NCBI RefSeq assembly: GCF_018417475.1
Contig: NZ_CP054856.1
Location: 1,457,001 to 1,521,000, forward strand
DNA from: Novosphingobium decolorationis
GTDB taxonomy: Bacteria > Pseudomonadota > Alphaproteobacteria > Sphingomonadales > Sphingomonadaceae
DNA: 64,000 bases
Reading direction: 5' to 3'
Shown here: in pieces, positions 26,658-36,838 of the stretch
Position numbering within the stretch: position 1 is the first letter of the stretch
Layout: each line of letters starts with the position of its first letter
Program-made: the position numbers and the translations under genes
The notes under the pieces: model-generated
What the model was told of the DNA's origin: nothing
What the model saw: only the letters and a program-made list of their open reading frames with translations
Database searches by the model: none

Positions 26658-27670
26658 GAGACACATTTTCGATGGAACACGAGACCTTAGCCACACCCCC
26701 GCACGGCCATGGCCCCCACGGACATTCCCATAGTCACGATGATGGGCATGGGCATAGCCACGGGCACGGCCATCACCACCATCACGGCCCTCCCCCGGGC
26801 GGCGCGAACATGGCCTTTGCCATTGCCGTCAGTCTCAACGTGGTGTTCGTCGTGGTCGAGGCCATTGCGGGCTTCGTAAGCGGCTCCATCGCGCTTCTCG
26901 CCGATGCCGGGCACAACCTGACCGACGTGGTTTCGCTGCTGCTGGCCTGGGCCGCGGCCATCCTTGCCGCACGTCCGCCGTCCGAGCGTTTCACCTACGG
27001 CCTCAAGAGTTCGTCCATCCTGGCCTCGATCGCGAACGCGGCACTTCTGTGGGGCACGGTGGGCGCGATCCTGGTCGAAACCCTGCGCCGCCTGTTCGAG
27101 CCTGCCCAGGTCGCAGGCACCACGATGATGGTCGTGGCCGCCATCGGCATTGCCATCAACGCGCTCTCCGCGCTGCTCTTCGCCAAAGGCTCGAAGTCGG
27201 ACCTCAACCTGCGCGCGGCCTTTGTCCATCTCATGGCCGACGCCGCCGTCTCCGCCGGCGTGGTCATTGCGGGCGGCCTCATCTGGGCGACCGGGATCGC
27301 CCTGCTCGATCCCATCACCTCACTCATCATCACGCTGGTCATCGCCTGGTCGAGCTGGAGCATCCTGCGCGATTCGCTGCGCATGGGCATGCTCGCCGTG
27401 CCCGATGGCATCGACATCGCCAGGGTGCGCCGTCTGCTTGAAAGCCAGCCCGGTGTCAGCCATGTCCACGACCTTCACGTCTGGCCGATGAGCACCACCG
27501 AAACCGCGCTTACCGCCCACCTCGTCAAGCCCGATGGCCCCGCCGACGATGCGTTTCTCGCCGCCATCGCCGAGCAGCTGGCGCACGACTTCGGCATCGG
27601 CCATCCCACGATCCAGGTCGAGACCGGGCACGCCGAGACCTGCGCGCTGGCAAGCCCCGACACGGTCTGA
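26654..27670 (+). CDS. Cation diffusion facilitator (CzcD/ZitB-like)
   Basis: 338-residue proton-coupled exporter of Zn2+, Co2+ or related metals. The N-terminus (about residues 12-45) is very rich in His, a likely metal-binding loop. Six membrane helices follow. Helix II contains LLADAGHNLTDVVSLLLAW and helix V has FVHLMADAAVSAGVV, giving the HxxxD and HxxxD zinc site. The C-terminal domain (RVRRLLESQPGVSHVHDLHVWPM) is the ferredoxin-like regulatory domain. Starts at 26654 or 26672 (MEHETLA) are both possible. Confidence 0.92.
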   Translation: MRDTFSMEHETLATPPHGHGPHGHSHSHDDGHGHSHGHGHHHHHGPPPGGANMAFAIAVSLNVVFVVVEAIAGFVSGSIALLADAGHNLTDVVSLLLAWAAAILAARPPSERFTYGLKSSSILASIANAALLWGTVGAILVETLRRLFEPAQVAGTTMMVVAAIGIAINALSALLFAKGSKSDLNLRAAFVHLMADAAVSAGVVIAGGLIWATGIALLDPITSLIITLVIAWSSWSILRDSLRMGMLAVPDGIDIARVRRLLESQPGVSHVHDLHVWPMSTTETALTAHLVKPDGPADDAFLAAIAEQLAHDFGIGHPTIQVETGHAETCALASPDTV

Positions 27671-27795
27671 CGCACAGACGGCCCGCCTCGTCGGCGCGGC
27701 ATGGCACCGCGCCCCATTCGGCGCATTGCAGCTCCCATCCGGTTGCGCCGTTCTGACGCACCGATGCGCGATGCTGTCCAAGGAGCCGCCCACCC

Positions 27796-28398
27796 ATGCC
27801 GTTGCTTTCCGTAAAATCGCTGCTTGCCAGCTGCGCCCTTCTCGGCCTTGCGGTGCCCACCGGCGCAAGCCTTGCCGCGACCACTTCGGACGCGCCTGCC
27901 TTGCAGGCCGATGCGGCACGTGCCGAACTCCAGCAGCGCTATGACGAGCTCAGGCAGGCGATGGAGCAGCGCTCGGCCCCGGGCATCGAGGCCCTGCTTG
28001 CCCCCGACTTCACCAGCACCGAACTCAGCGGCCGCACGCTTGATGCCAAGGCCATGATCGCCGAGGTGCAGGACGCCCCCGCCGACCCCGACCGCGACAC
28101 CCGCACCACGATCAAGGCCCTGACCCTCGATGGCACGGAGGCCAGGGTCCGGCAGACGATGACGGCCAGCGCACAGGTTCGCGGGCACGCGATGGAGATG
28201 ATCGCACTGGCCGAGGATACCTGGGTCCACGGCGAGGACGGCTGGAAGCTCAAGACCACGACCTCGCAGGAGATGACCGTCACACAGGACGGCAAGGTCA
28301 TCCGCCAGGCCCGCCTGAACGATGCCCCCGAGCCTCTTCGCGAAACGCCGCCTCCCCGCGCCATGGCGATTGCCGGACCGCAGATGGAAGGGCGTTAA
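27796..28398 (+). CDS. Secreted SnoaL/DUF4440-like protein
   Basis: 200-residue protein with a signal peptide (LLASCALLGLAVPTGASLAA). The mature region begins with a charged helix (AELQQRYDELRQAMEQR) and has an NTF2/SnoaL-like alternation: LLAPDFTSTELSGRTLDAKAMI, ARVRQTMTASAQV, DTWVHGEDGWKLKTT. Such folds in exported proteins usually have no known catalytic role. It follows the CDF gene by 125 bp on the same strand, with no clear functional link. Confidence 0.7.
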   Translation: MPLLSVKSLLASCALLGLAVPTGASLAATTSDAPALQADAARAELQQRYDELRQAMEQRSAPGIEALLAPDFTSTELSGRTLDAKAMIAEVQDAPADPDRDTRTTIKALTLDGTEARVRQTMTASAQVRGHAMEMIALAEDTWVHGEDGWKLKTTTSQEMTVTQDGKVIRQARLNDAPEPLRETPPPRAMAIAGPQMEGR

Positions 28399-28420
28399 GG
28401 CTCAGGAAGACGAAGGCTTT

Positions 28421-28536
28421 TCAAGGGGTCATCACCCCTTGACCCCAAACCCGGCCACCTGACGTTTCTCGGCCTGAGATGGCGCGCGGGACGTGGGCTA
28501 GACGGGATGGGGAGCCCGAGGGCACTGGTCCTCGGA
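28421..28536 (+). repeat. Two-hairpin intergenic repeat, copy R2
   Basis: Hairpin A is CAAGGGGT cat CACCCCTTG followed by GACCCC. The variable middle contains GGCCAC...ACGT and ACGTGGGC, which can pair. GGGGAGC then leads into hairpin B, CCGAGGGC actg GTCCTCGG, with a G-U pair replacing a G-C pair of the other copies. It lies between the SnoaL-like gene and the terminator of clpX. Confidence 0.75.
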
Positions 28537-28559
28537 TCTGTAGCTCTTCCCACGCCATG

Positions 28560-28602
28560 AAAAAGGCCCGGAAAGATCCTGCGATCCCCGGGCCCTTTTT
28601 TC
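28560..28602 (-). terminator. Rho-independent terminator of clpX
   Basis: GGCCCGG/CCGGGCC stem flanked by A-runs on one side and T-runs on the other, 33 bp past the clpX stop. It could act in both directions. Confidence 0.85.
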
Positions 28603-28634
28603 TACTATTTCCGCTCAGGCGGGAGGCGTGCCGG

Positions 28635-29888
28635 TCAGGCGGCTTCCTCGGCCTTGTCGCCCTTGAGGACGCGGACAGGTTCCTTGCGGCCTGCCACCAC
28701 GTCGCCATCGACGACGACTTCGGCGATGTTCTCTTCGGTCGGCAGGTCGTACATCGTGTCGAGCAGGAGCCCTTCGACGATGGAACGCAGGCCGCGCGCG
28801 CCGGTCTTGCGGTCGATCGCCTTCTGGGCGATCGCCTCGAGCGCCTCGTCGGTGAACGTCAGTTCGACGTCCTCCAGATCGAAGAGCTTGGCGTACTGCT
28901 TGATCAGCGCGTTCTTGGGTTCCTTGAGGATCATCACCAGGGCGGCGATGTCGAGGTCCTCAAGCGTCGCGATGACCGGCAGACGGCCGACGAATTCGGG
29001 GATGAGCCCGAACTTGAGAAGATCCTCGGGCTCGCTCTTCTGGAGCAGTTCGCCCACGCGGCGCTTGTCGGGATCGGCGACGTGCGCGCCAAAACCGATC
29101 GAGCGCTTCTGGAGGCGATCGCCGATGATCTTTTCCAGCCCCGCGAAGGCGCCACCGCAGATGAACAGGATGTTCGTGGTGTCGACCTGCAGGAACTCCT
29201 GCTGCGGATGCTTGCGTCCGCCCTGCGGCGGAACCGAGGCCGTGGTGCCTTCCATCAGCTTCAGCAGAGCCTGCTGCACGCCTTCGCCCGACACGTCGCG
29301 CGTGATCGACGGGTTTTCGGCCTTGCGGCTGATCTTGTCGATCTCGTCGATGTAGACGATGCCGTGCTGCGCCTTCTCGACGTTGTAGTCGGAGGCCTGA
29401 AGCAGCTTGAGGATGATGTTCTCCACGTCCTCGCCCACGTAACCGGCTTCGGTCAGCGTGGTGGCGTCGGCCATCGTGAAGGGCACGTCGAAGGTCTTGG
29501 CCAGCGTCTGGGCGAGAAGGGTCTTGCCCGAGCCGGTCGGCCCGACGAGCAGGATGTTCGACTTCGACAGTTCGACGTCGCCCTGCTTGCCCGCGTGCTT
29601 GAGGCGCTTGTAGTGGTTGTGGACAGCCACCGACAGGACACGCTTGGCGCGCTCCTGGCCGATCACGTAGTCGTTCAGCGTCTCGCAGATGTCACGGGGG
29701 GACGGCACGCCGCCATCCTTCTTGCCCGCGATCCCCGCCTTCGTCTCTTCGCGAATGATGTCGTTGCACAGCTCGACACACTCGTCACAGATGAAGACCG
29801 TGGGTCCCGCGATCAGCTTGCGCACTTCGTGCTGCGATTTCCCGCAGAAACTGCAGTACAGGGTGCTTTTCGCGTCAGATCCGCTCAA
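28635..29888 (-). CDS. clpX: ATP-dependent Clp protease ATP-binding subunit ClpX
   Basis: 417-residue AAA+ unfoldase that feeds substrates to ClpP. The N-terminal zinc-binding domain has two Cys pairs (CSFCGKS and CDECVELC). The AAA+ core has Walker A GPTGSGKT, Walker B IVYIDEID, the pore loop GYVGEDVE and RKHPQQEF, and a C-terminal small domain. Length and order match the family exactly. It lies downstream of clpP on the same strand with a 156-bp gap, the conserved clpP-clpX order. Confidence 0.98.
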   Translation of the reverse strand: MSGSDAKSTLYCSFCGKSQHEVRKLIAGPTVFICDECVELCNDIIREETKAGIAGKKDGGVPSPRDICETLNDYVIGQERAKRVLSVAVHNHYKRLKHAGKQGDVELSKSNILLVGPTGSGKTLLAQTLAKTFDVPFTMADATTLTEAGYVGEDVENIILKLLQASDYNVEKAQHGIVYIDEIDKISRKAENPSITRDVSGEGVQQALLKLMEGTTASVPPQGGRKHPQQEFLQVDTTNILFICGGAFAGLEKIIGDRLQKRSIGFGAHVADPDKRRVGELLQKSEPEDLLKFGLIPEFVGRLPVIATLEDLDIAALVMILKEPKNALIKQYAKLFDLEDVELTFTDEALEAIAQKAIDRKTGARGLRSIVEGLLLDTMYDLPTEENIAEVVVDGDVVAGRKEPVRVLKGDKAEEAA

Positions 29889-30044
29889 TTTCTTCGCATT
29901 CCATCTAAAGGCCCCATCGCGGGCGACTCGACGAGTCTACCTTGGACGGGGGCGGTTTAGCAATCCTAGGCGGTCAACGTTGACAGGGGGTGAAGGGACC
30001 GATCCGCCAATTCCGGCCCCTCCCTGTCCACGCCCGGGAGGCGA

Positions 30045-30722
30045 TCAGCCCTCCGGCTTGTCCGCGTCGGGACGGGTCTCGAAGACCTTGTCGACCAGGC
30101 CAAAGGCCAGGGCTTCCTCGGCCTCGAGGAACGTGTCACGGTCCATCGCCTTCTCGATCTCGTCGAGCGACTTGCCCGTGTACTTCACATAGAGATCGTT
30201 CAGGCGGCGGCGCATGCGCAGGATCTCGCGGGCCTGGATCTCGATGTCCGAGGCCATGCCCTGCGCCCCGCCCGAGGGCTGGTGCACCATGATGCGCGCA
30301 TTGGGAAGCGCGATGCGCATGCCCGGCTCACCGGCTGCGAGCAGGAAGCTGCCCATCGAGGCGGCCTGGCCGATGCACACGGTCGAGATGCGCGGCTTGA
30401 TGTACTGCATGGTGTCATGGATCGCCATGCCCGCCGTGACGACACCGCCCGGCGAGTTGATGTACATCGAGATGTCCTTCGAGGGATTTTCCGATTCCAG
30501 GAACAGCAGCTGCGCGACGATCAGCGAGGCCATGTGGTCTTCGACCTGGCCGGTCACGAAGACGATGCGCTCGCGCAGGAGGCGCGAATAGATGTCGAAG
30601 CTGCGTTCACCCCGGCTGGTCTGCTCGACGACCATCGGCACGAGCGCGCCGGTCACGGGATCGGTGGTGAATTTTCCTTGAGCGCCTGACGCGCCAAACA
30701 GGTCGAGCATGGGATTCCTCAT
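30045..30722 (-). CDS. clpP: ATP-dependent Clp protease proteolytic subunit ClpP
   Basis: 225-residue serine peptidase forming the tetradecameric chamber partnered by ClpX. The catalytic triad is visible: Ser122 ([11 protein letters not shown]), His147 ([10 protein letters not shown]) and the Asp in MDRDTF. A short propeptide precedes the conserved [19 protein letters not shown]. The ATG at 30722 gives [10 protein letters not shown]. Met5 (30710) is an alternative. A CCCTTGAA heat-shock-like -35 lies upstream. Confidence 0.97.
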   Translation of the reverse strand: MRNPMLDLFGASGAQGKFTTDPVTGALVPMVVEQTSRGERSFDIYSRLLRERIVFVTGQVEDHMASLIVAQLLFLESENPSKDISMYINSPGGVVTAGMAIHDTMQYIKPRISTVCIGQAASMGSFLLAAGEPGMRIALPNARIMVHQPSGGAQGMASDIEIQAREILRMRRRLNDLYVKYTGKSLDEIEKAMDRDTFLEAEEALAFGLVDKVFETRPDADKPEG

Positions 30723-30760
30723 CTGGTTGCCTGCCTTATTTCGCGTGCCCTATCCCGATG

Positions 30761-30768
30761 TTCAAGGG
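30761..30768 (-). promoter_or_regulatory. Heat-shock-like -35 element upstream of clpP
   Basis: On the minus strand CCCTTGAA matches the sigma-32 -35 consensus core. The corresponding -10 region is poor, so only the -35 is supported. Its spacing fits transcription starting just before the internal start at 30710. RpoH is encoded in this window. Confidence 0.35.
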
Positions 30769-30986
30769 CATAAACCCATCAATCGGTGTATGGATTGCGA
30801 CAATTGCTCCACAATTGCCCAAACCACCCCGCTCCGTCCCGCACTCGGACGCCTGAAGGCGGGGAAATTGACAGGCCTGCGTGCACTCCCCACCACGGAT
30901 GTCGCAGCCACCGAATCCGCGCAGTTCCCGGTCAATGTACCGCCCGGGCCGCCGGACCGGCCCCGGAGACAAGGCATGACCTCGAA

Positions 30987-32498
30987 ATGAACGCGCGCGC
31001 CGCAGCAGGGCGCATCCCCTGGAACGCCCTGATCACGGCGAGCGCCTTTGCCCTCCTGCTTTTCGCGATCGCCTGGGTCACCCGGCACCGGGGCCCCTGG
31101 TACGACGAATTCTACACCCAGGCGGTCACCCTGCCCACGCGCAGCTGGAGCGACGCGCTGCGCACGAGCTGGCTGCGCGACAACCATCCCCCCTTCTACT
31201 ATGCGCTGATGCGCGCGAGCGCCTGGCTGGGACCTGTCCCGCGCCACCGGCTTGTCCATCTTGCCATCCTGGCCGCAGCCGGGCTTGCCGGGTGGGCCCT
31301 TGTCCGGCGCGACCCGCAGCTGCGCGCCAGCGCCCTTGCCGCCTTGCTCGTGCTGCTCGGTGCGCGCGCCACGATCCACACGGCGAGCGAGCTGCGCTCC
31401 TATTTCCTGTCGCTGTGCCTGGGCGCGGTGCTGGCGCTTTCCCTCGTGCGCAGCTGGACCGCGCCCAAGGACCGCGACCGAGCCGCCCTTGTCTCCGGTT
31501 TCACCGCGACCTTCCTCGCCTTCAACACGCATATCGTGACGACGCTGCTGTGCGGCGCGCTCTATATGCCCTTCGTGGCCGCGGCGCTGGCGCTGCGCGA
31601 TGGCCCGCGCCTGCGCGCGCTCCTGCCAGCCCCACTGGTCGCGGGCGCGGTCTTTCTGGGGGTCACCGCCACACAGGCGCGCTACTGGGGGGCCAATACG
31701 GCCCATTTCTGGATCGAGGGAGGCCTGGGCCCGCTGCTGGACACGCTGCGCTATGCCCTGCAGCGCACGCTCGAGGCCAATCTGCTGCTGCTCGCCGCCG
31801 CCACGGGAGGCGGGCTCCTCCTCGTCCGCGAGACCTGGAGGACGCGCCGCCTTGCGCCCCACGCGGCAGGAAGCCTGCTGCTGGGCGGTGGGCTCGCGCT
31901 CGGCCTTCTCGTGCTAAGCGCGCTCCACCTTGGCCTGCGACCGATTCTGATCGAAAAGTACCTCGCCCCCGCCGTGGGCGTGCTGGCCGTCCTCCTGGGC
32001 CTGTGCGCCGCACGCCTGGTGCGCGCCTGGCCCGCCCATCTTGCCAGCCTGCTCTTCCTGGCCGCGCTGGTGGTGGGCGGCCTTGAACTGCGCCACAACG
32101 CCCTGTGGGCGGCCGAGCGCGAAACCTGGTACGGGACCGGCCGGATCATCGCGCGCGTGCAGGCGGCCTGCCCCGGGACCCGGGTCTTCATCGATCCCTA
32201 CTGGAACGCCGATCTCATCGCGATGCCCCCGGCCGACAACGCCCGCGTCGTGCCCTTCGCCTATCGGGAGGTTGCCCGGCACCTGGGCTTCAGGCTTGCC
32301 CCGCAAGGCTCCCGCACCCTTTCGCGCGACTGCCCCAACCTGTTCTGGGCCGAACATGATCCGGACAGCCGCTTCACCGCCTCCGAAATCTGGGCCCACC
32401 TGCGCGGCCAGGGCTTCGCGCTCGACACACTCACGCTGACGCGCGTGGGCTACGGCTGGATCGCCAGCGACCGTCCCCTCCCCCGTCGAACCAACTAA
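30987..32498 (+). CDS. Polytopic membrane protein, GT-C glycosyltransferase-like
   Basis: 503-residue protein with about ten membrane helices and a C-terminal soluble part. The first periplasmic loop has [10 protein letters not shown], an acidic pair in the position of the GT-C catalytic Asp/Glu, and [15 protein letters not shown], the HPP feature of PMT/ArnT-like enzymes. Such enzymes move sugars from polyprenyl-phosphate donors to proteins or lipids. The start [15 protein letters not shown] was chosen over an open upstream frame. It is monocistronic, and the substrate is unknown. Confidence 0.75.
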   Translation: MNARAAAGRIPWNALITASAFALLLFAIAWVTRHRGPWYDEFYTQAVTLPTRSWSDALRTSWLRDNHPPFYYALMRASAWLGPVPRHRLVHLAILAAAGLAGWALVRRDPQLRASALAALLVLLGARATIHTASELRSYFLSLCLGAVLALSLVRSWTAPKDRDRAALVSGFTATFLAFNTHIVTTLLCGALYMPFVAAALALRDGPRLRALLPAPLVAGAVFLGVTATQARYWGANTAHFWIEGGLGPLLDTLRYALQRTLEANLLLLAAATGGGLLLVRETWRTRRLAPHAAGSLLLGGGLALGLLVLSALHLGLRPILIEKYLAPAVGVLAVLLGLCAARLVRAWPAHLASLLFLAALVVGGLELRHNALWAAERETWYGTGRIIARVQAACPGTRVFIDPYWNADLIAMPPADNARVVPFAYREVARHLGFRLAPQGSRTLSRDCPNLFWAEHDPDSRFTASEIWAHLRGQGFALDTLTLTRVGYGWIASDRPLPRRTN

Positions 32499-32524
32499 GC
32501 TGGAAGCCCGGAGCCCGGATGCAA

Positions 32525-32557
32525 GAAGGCCCGGCATGGCGACCATGCCGGGCCTTC
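32525..32557 (+). terminator. Hairpin after GT-C-like gene
   Basis: A perfect 15-bp stem, GAAGGCCCGGCATGG cga CCATGCCGGGCCTTC, 26 bp after the stop. There is no T-tract, so it may be a Rho-assisted terminator or mRNA-end hairpin. The facing tig gene ends 40 bp away. Confidence 0.6.
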
Positions 32558-32597
32558 GTGAGCCGATCGAACGCGGAGCCGGGCTCCGCGAACGCGA

Positions 32598-34244
32598 TCA
32601 GTCTTCCTTGGCAGCCGTCTTCTTGGCCGGAGCCTTCTTGGCGGGAGCCTTCTTGGCGGCGGGCTTGGCCTCGCCGTCCTCGGTCTTCTTGGCAGCGGCC
32701 TTCTTGGCCGGAGCCTTCTTGGCGGGAGCCTTCTTGGCGGCGGGCTTGGCCTCGCCGTCCTCGGTCTTCTTGGCAGCGGCCTTCTTGGCCGGAGCCTTCT
32801 TGGCCGGGGCCTTCTTCTCGGCCGCTTCGTCACCGGCTTCGGCGTCGTCAGCCTTCTTGGCCGCGGCCTTCTTGGCCGGCGCCTTCTTGGCGGGCTTGGC
32901 TTCGGCCTTCTCGGCTTCGCTTTCCTCGGCCTCGATCGCGGCCTGAAGTTCCTCGCGGGTCACTTCACGCTCGGTCACTTCCGACTTCTCGATGAGGAAG
33001 TCGACGACCTTGTCCTCATAGAGCGGCGCGCGCAGCTGGGCGGCCATCATCGGGTCCTGCTGGACGTATTCCATGAAGCGCTGGCGGTCTTCCGGGCGGT
33101 ACTGCTGGGCAGCCTGCGAGACCAGCATCGACATTTCCTGCGAGGTCACTTCGACGCCGTTGGCCTGGCCGATTTCCGACAGGAGCAGGCCAAGACGCAC
33201 GCGGCGCTCGGCGATCTTGCGGTAATCGTCCTTCTCGTCCTCGATCTCCTTGAGCGCGGCTTCGGGATCTTCCTCGTTCGAGGCTTCCTGGACGAGCTGC
33301 TGCCAGATCTGGTTGAACTCGGCTTCGACCATCGAGGGCGGCACGTCGAAATCGTGACCGGCGGCAAGCTGGTCAAGCAGCTGGCGCTTCATCGCGGTGC
33401 GGGTGAGACCGGCGGTCTCCTGCTCGAGCTGGCCCTTGATGAGGCCCTGAAGCTGCTCGAGGCTTTCGAGGCCGAGCTGCTTGGCGAACTCGTCATCGAC
33501 GGTGCTCTCGACCGGCGCCTTGATCTCGTGGGCGACGATGTCGAAGGTGGTTTCCTTGCCGGCGAGGTGCGCGGCCTGGTAATCCTCGGGGAACGTCACG
33601 GTGATGACGCGCTCGTCACCGGCCTTGATGCCCACAAGCTGCTCTTCGAAGCCCGGGATCAGCATGCCCGAACCGATCGTGATCGGCTGCTTTTCGGCCG
33701 CACCGCCCTCGAAAGGCTCGCCGTCGAGCTTGCCGGTGAAGTCGCAGATGACCTGGTCGCCGTCCTCGGCTGCACCGTCCTTGGTCTCGAAGCGCTGCTG
33801 CTGGCTGGCGATCTTCTCGACCTGCTCGGTGACGGCGTCCTCGGCGACGGGGACGGTCAGCTTTTCGAGCTTGAGACCATCGATCGAGGGCGTGTCGATC
33901 TCGGGGAGAATTTCAAGCGCAACGCTCAGTTCCGCGTCCTTGCCCTGCTCATAGCCTTCGCCGAGCGAGACGTCGGGGTTCATCGCGGGACGCAGCGCGT
34001 TGTCGGCGACCAGCTTGTCCATCGCTTCGCGGATGACGTTGTTGAGCATGTCCTGGTGGATCGCGTCGCCGTGCATCTTGCGCACGAGGTTGGCGGGAAC
34101 CTTGCCGGGACGGAAACCGGGCATGCGGACCTGCGGGGCGATCTTCTTGATCTCGCCCTCGATGCGGTCGGTGATGGTGGTGGCCGGGATGGTCACCGTG
34201 TAGGCGCGCTTCAGGCCCTCGTTGGTGGTTTCGACGATCTGCAT
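32598..34244 (-). CDS. tig: Trigger factor with histone H1-like C-terminal tail
   Basis: Ribosome-associated chaperone and peptidyl-prolyl isomerase. The 548 residues comprise the ribosome-binding domain (signature [14 protein letters not shown], about 45), an FKBP-type PPIase domain ([20 protein letters not shown] and [13 protein letters not shown]), a helical chaperone domain, and from about residue 435 a tail of more than 100 residues of Lys/Ala/Pro repeats. E. coli Tig is 432 aa, so the tail is extra. In DNA the tail is two near-identical units of about 90 bp plus partial ones (about 32610-32900). The start [13 protein letters not shown] replaces a longer open frame. Confidence 0.96.
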   Translation of the reverse strand: MQIVETTNEGLKRAYTVTIPATTITDRIEGEIKKIAPQVRMPGFRPGKVPANLVRKMHGDAIHQDMLNNVIREAMDKLVADNALRPAMNPDVSLGEGYEQGKDAELSVALEILPEIDTPSIDGLKLEKLTVPVAEDAVTEQVEKIASQQQRFETKDGAAEDGDQVICDFTGKLDGEPFEGGAAEKQPITIGSGMLIPGFEEQLVGIKAGDERVITVTFPEDYQAAHLAGKETTFDIVAHEIKAPVESTVDDEFAKQLGLESLEQLQGLIKGQLEQETAGLTRTAMKRQLLDQLAAGHDFDVPPSMVEAEFNQIWQQLVQEASNEEDPEAALKEIEDEKDDYRKIAERRVRLGLLLSEIGQANGVEVTSQEMSMLVSQAAQQYRPEDRQRFMEYVQQDPMMAAQLRAPLYEDKVVDFLIEKSEVTEREVTREELQAAIEAEESEAEKAEAKPAKKAPAKKAAAKKADDAEAGDEAAEKKAPAKKAPAKKAAAKKTEDGEAKPAAKKAPAKKAPAKKAAAKKTEDGEAKPAAKKAPAKKAPAKKTAAKED

Positions 34245-34337
34245 CTCAATGCCTTCCTGTGCAATCCGTGGAGCCGTGCACGGCCAAATGCCGGGCGCGA
34301 CCGATTCGCATGCCACATCCGGCCATGCGCGACGGAC

Positions 34338-34422
34338 TGGTGCGGGCGAAGGGACTCGAACCCCCACATCTTGCGATACCAGAACCTAAATCTGGCGCGT
34401 CTACCAGTTCCGCCACGCCCGC
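34338..34422 (-). tRNA. tRNA-Leu (anticodon TAG)
   Basis: Minus-strand cloverleaf of 85 nt including an encoded CCA: acceptor stem GCGGGCG/CGCCCGC, D-loop AACTGGTAGACGC, anticodon arm CCAGA-TTTAGGT-TCTGG, a long variable arm as expected for Leu, and T-arm GGGTTCGAGTCCC. It lies 94 bp upstream of tig on the same strand. No integrase or duplicated tRNA end is nearby. Confidence 0.96.
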
Positions 34423-34610
34423 ATTCGGATGAAGCCTAAAACTCAAGGGACGTGCCCTTATAAGGCCACGGGCAAAAGGGCAAGCTCCGCGAGTCGCATT
34501 GCCCGGGGCGCATGTCCCGAAACAGGGGGCCTTGCAGGCCAAATCCCCCCTCCCCACTTCGAGGAGACAAGCCTCGCCGTGCGTGGCGAGGCCAACGCGA
34601 GGAGGTCCCG

Positions 34611-34769
34611 ATGGCAACCCGTCCCGACGATACGCCCGGCCAGACACCGCCCGAAACCCCGCCCGTGCCCAGCGACCCGGGCCCTGCGCCCGTGCCCGAC
34701 GAGGCCCCCTTTCCCGGGCCCGACACCGATGCCCCGGATACAGGGCCCGCCGAATTGCCGGGCCTCTAG
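34611..34769 (+). CDS. Small Pro-rich acidic protein (52 aa)
   Basis: 52 residues starting MATRPDDTPGQTPPETPP, composed almost wholly of Pro, Asp, Gly, Ala, Thr and Glu, so probably disordered. The start is supported by an almost ideal ribosome-binding site (GAGGAGGT, five bases before ATG). A strong hairpin (GCCTCGCC gtgcgt GGCGAGGC) lies about 20 bp upstream. Its stop overlaps the stop of convergent sppA in a CTAG. No family or function is recognised. Confidence 0.5.
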   Translation: MATRPDDTPGQTPPETPPVPSDPGPAPVPDEAPFPGPDTDAPDTGPAELPGL

Positions 34770-36691
34770 AAGCCCGCCTGCGCCCCGGCTGCGAAAAGCC
34801 GCAGCCAGCTGCCAAGCCCGCCTGATCCGGCGGATCGGGCCGCCCCCGGCCCGCCGGAAACCGCGCCATCCACCGCCGTACAGGCAAGGCAGTAGGCCTG
34901 GATACCGCTGGTCCCGGCAAGCGCTTCGACCGCACGGCCCGCCTGCGCCATCCGCCGCGCATGGACCTGCGCGGCCAGCGCGGCGTAGTCCGAGATCGCC
35001 GCCTCTTCGCCCGAGGGACGGGCAAGGACCTGCGCCAGGAGCGAATCGAAGGGATCGGCAGGCTCGGCAAGGTACTCCGCGTGCCAGGCCTTGTTGCCCA
35101 CGCCGCCCTTCTTCGCGGCATAGGCCAGCGCGGCATCGAGGCCGCCCATCTCGTCGACAAGACCGCGTTCCATCGCCTCGCGCCCCGACCAGACCCGACC
35201 CTGCCCCACAGCGTCGACCGCTTGCGGCGACATGTCGCGCGCCTTGCCAGCCACACTCAGGAACTTGGCATAAGTCGATTCGACCGAGCCTTGCAGAAGC
35301 GCGTCCACCTCAGGCGAGAAACCGCCCAGGATGTCCGGTTCACCCGACAGCGGCGTAGTCTTCACCCCGTCCGATGTAATGCCCAGGTCCGCCAGCGTCT
35401 TCTCAAAGCTGGTGACGACCGCGAAGACCCCGATGGAGCCTGTGAGCGTGTCGGGCTCGGCAAAGATCCTCTCGCCCGCGGTCGAGACCCAGTAGCCCCC
35501 GCTCGCGGCCAAGTTGCCCATCGAGATGACCACCGGGATCTTCTTTTCGCGGTAACGCAGGATGGCCCGTCGGATGCGCTCGGAGGCCATGGCCGAGCCG
35601 CCCGGGGAATCGACCCGCACCACCAGCGCCTTGAAGCCCTTGTCGAGATTGTCATCGAGCAGGCGTGCGATGCGATCGCCCCCGGCGCTTCCCGGCCCCG
35701 CATCGCCATCGACGATGGTGCCCGCCACGGTGATGACGCCAATCGTCTCCCCCTTGGTGGGAGCCGGATTGGCGGTCAGCCAGGTCGCAAGCGCGGTGTG
35801 GCGGTAGCGCGCCGCGTGATCGCTCGTGTCCTTGCCCTTCGCCTCGCCGACGATCTTCGCGACGCGCTGTTCGAACTCGGTCCTGTCGCCGATACGGTCG
35901 ACAAGCCCGGCCGCCTTCGAGGCGTCGGCCAGATCGCCCTTGCCCGCCGCAATCCAGGCCGCCGGGTCCTGCGTCATCTGCGCGACCGACGCCTTGGGAC
36001 GTGCCTTGGCAAGATCGGCCTTCCAGCCCTCCCACAGCGCGCTATAAATGTCCTCGTAATTGGCCTTGGCCGCGTCCGACATGTCTGCACGCAGGTAAGG
36101 CTCCACCGCGCTCTTGTAGGTGCCCACCCGGTAGACGTGGGCCTTGACCCCGAAGCGATCGAACAGGTTCTTGTAGAACAGGTGGTTGCCCCCCGGCCCC
36201 GAAACGAAGGCCGCACCCATGGGATCGACCCAGACTTCGCTCGCGTGCGCGGCCAGCATCACCCCGTCATCGGCGTAGGCATTGGCAAAGGTCAGAACCG
36301 GCTTCTTTGCTGCGCGCACCTTGTCGATGGCGGCAGCCACCGCGCGTTCATGGACCTGCCCCCCGCCGAGGAAGCGCGAGAGATCGAGCACGACCGCGGT
36401 GATCCGCTCATCCTTTGCCGCGCTCTCCAGCGCGCGCACGACGTCGCGCACCGGGTATTCGCCCACCGGCGCCTGCTGCGCGAGTAGCAGCTGGAAGGGG
36501 TCGGGCGTGCTCTTCTCCTCGACCAGCACGCCGTCGAGCTGGAGCAGCAGCGCGCCGCCCTCCACCTTTGCCGGGCTTGGACGCAGGCTCAGCGCGGCAA
36601 ACAGCACCGTAAAAAAGCCGATCAGCAAAAGGAGGACGAGCGCGTCCTTGATGCCGACCAGCAGCTTCCACACCTTGGAGGCGAATTGCAT
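34766..36691 (-). CDS. sppA: Signal peptide peptidase SppA (67K type)
   Basis: 641-residue inner-membrane serine protease that digests leftover signal peptides. One N-terminal membrane anchor ([21 protein letters not shown]), then two tandem S49 domains. The catalytic pair is visible: Lys about 192 in [12 protein letters not shown] (N-terminal domain) and Ser about 364 in [13 protein letters not shown] (C-terminal domain). The start at MQFASKVWK was preferred to a GTG 28 codons earlier. pyrB is divergent, 147 bp away. Confidence 0.93.
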   Translation of the reverse strand: MQFASKVWKLLVGIKDALVLLLLIGFFTVLFAALSLRPSPAKVEGGALLLQLDGVLVEEKSTPDPFQLLLAQQAPVGEYPVRDVVRALESAAKDERITAVVLDLSRFLGGGQVHERAVAAAIDKVRAAKKPVLTFANAYADDGVMLAAHASEVWVDPMGAAFVSGPGGNHLFYKNLFDRFGVKAHVYRVGTYKSAVEPYLRADMSDAAKANYEDIYSALWEGWKADLAKARPKASVAQMTQDPAAWIAAGKGDLADASKAAGLVDRIGDRTEFEQRVAKIVGEAKGKDTSDHAARYRHTALATWLTANPAPTKGETIGVITVAGTIVDGDAGPGSAGGDRIARLLDDNLDKGFKALVVRVDSPGGSAMASERIRRAILRYREKKIPVVISMGNLAASGGYWVSTAGERIFAEPDTLTGSIGVFAVVTSFEKTLADLGITSDGVKTTPLSGEPDILGGFSPEVDALLQGSVESTYAKFLSVAGKARDMSPQAVDAVGQGRVWSGREAMERGLVDEMGGLDAALAYAAKKGGVGNKAWHAEYLAEPADPFDSLLAQVLARPSGEEAAISDYAALAAQVHARRMAQAGRAVEALAGTSGIQAYCLACTAVDGAVSGGPGAARSAGSGGLGSWLRLFAAGAQAGF

Positions 36692-36838
36692 TGGAACTCC
36701 CGGATAAAATCGACCGAACCTAGCGCCCTGCCCGCAGCTGGGGAAGGCCCTCTTCGCCCGGCGTGCAACACGCACCGATCAGCGTTGTGCGAATGGGGCT
36801 TGAGTGGGACCGGGAGCGGGCCTAAGGCCCTGTCTTCG

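Noticed and set aside
32598..32900. Short direct repeats at 32.6-32.9 kb considered as a non-coding satellite
   Set aside because: They encode an in-frame Lys/Ala/Pro tail of trigger factor, with no frame breaks.
34338..34422. tRNA-Leu considered as an integration (att) site
   Set aside because: No integrase, no duplicated tRNA 3' end and only core genes on either side.
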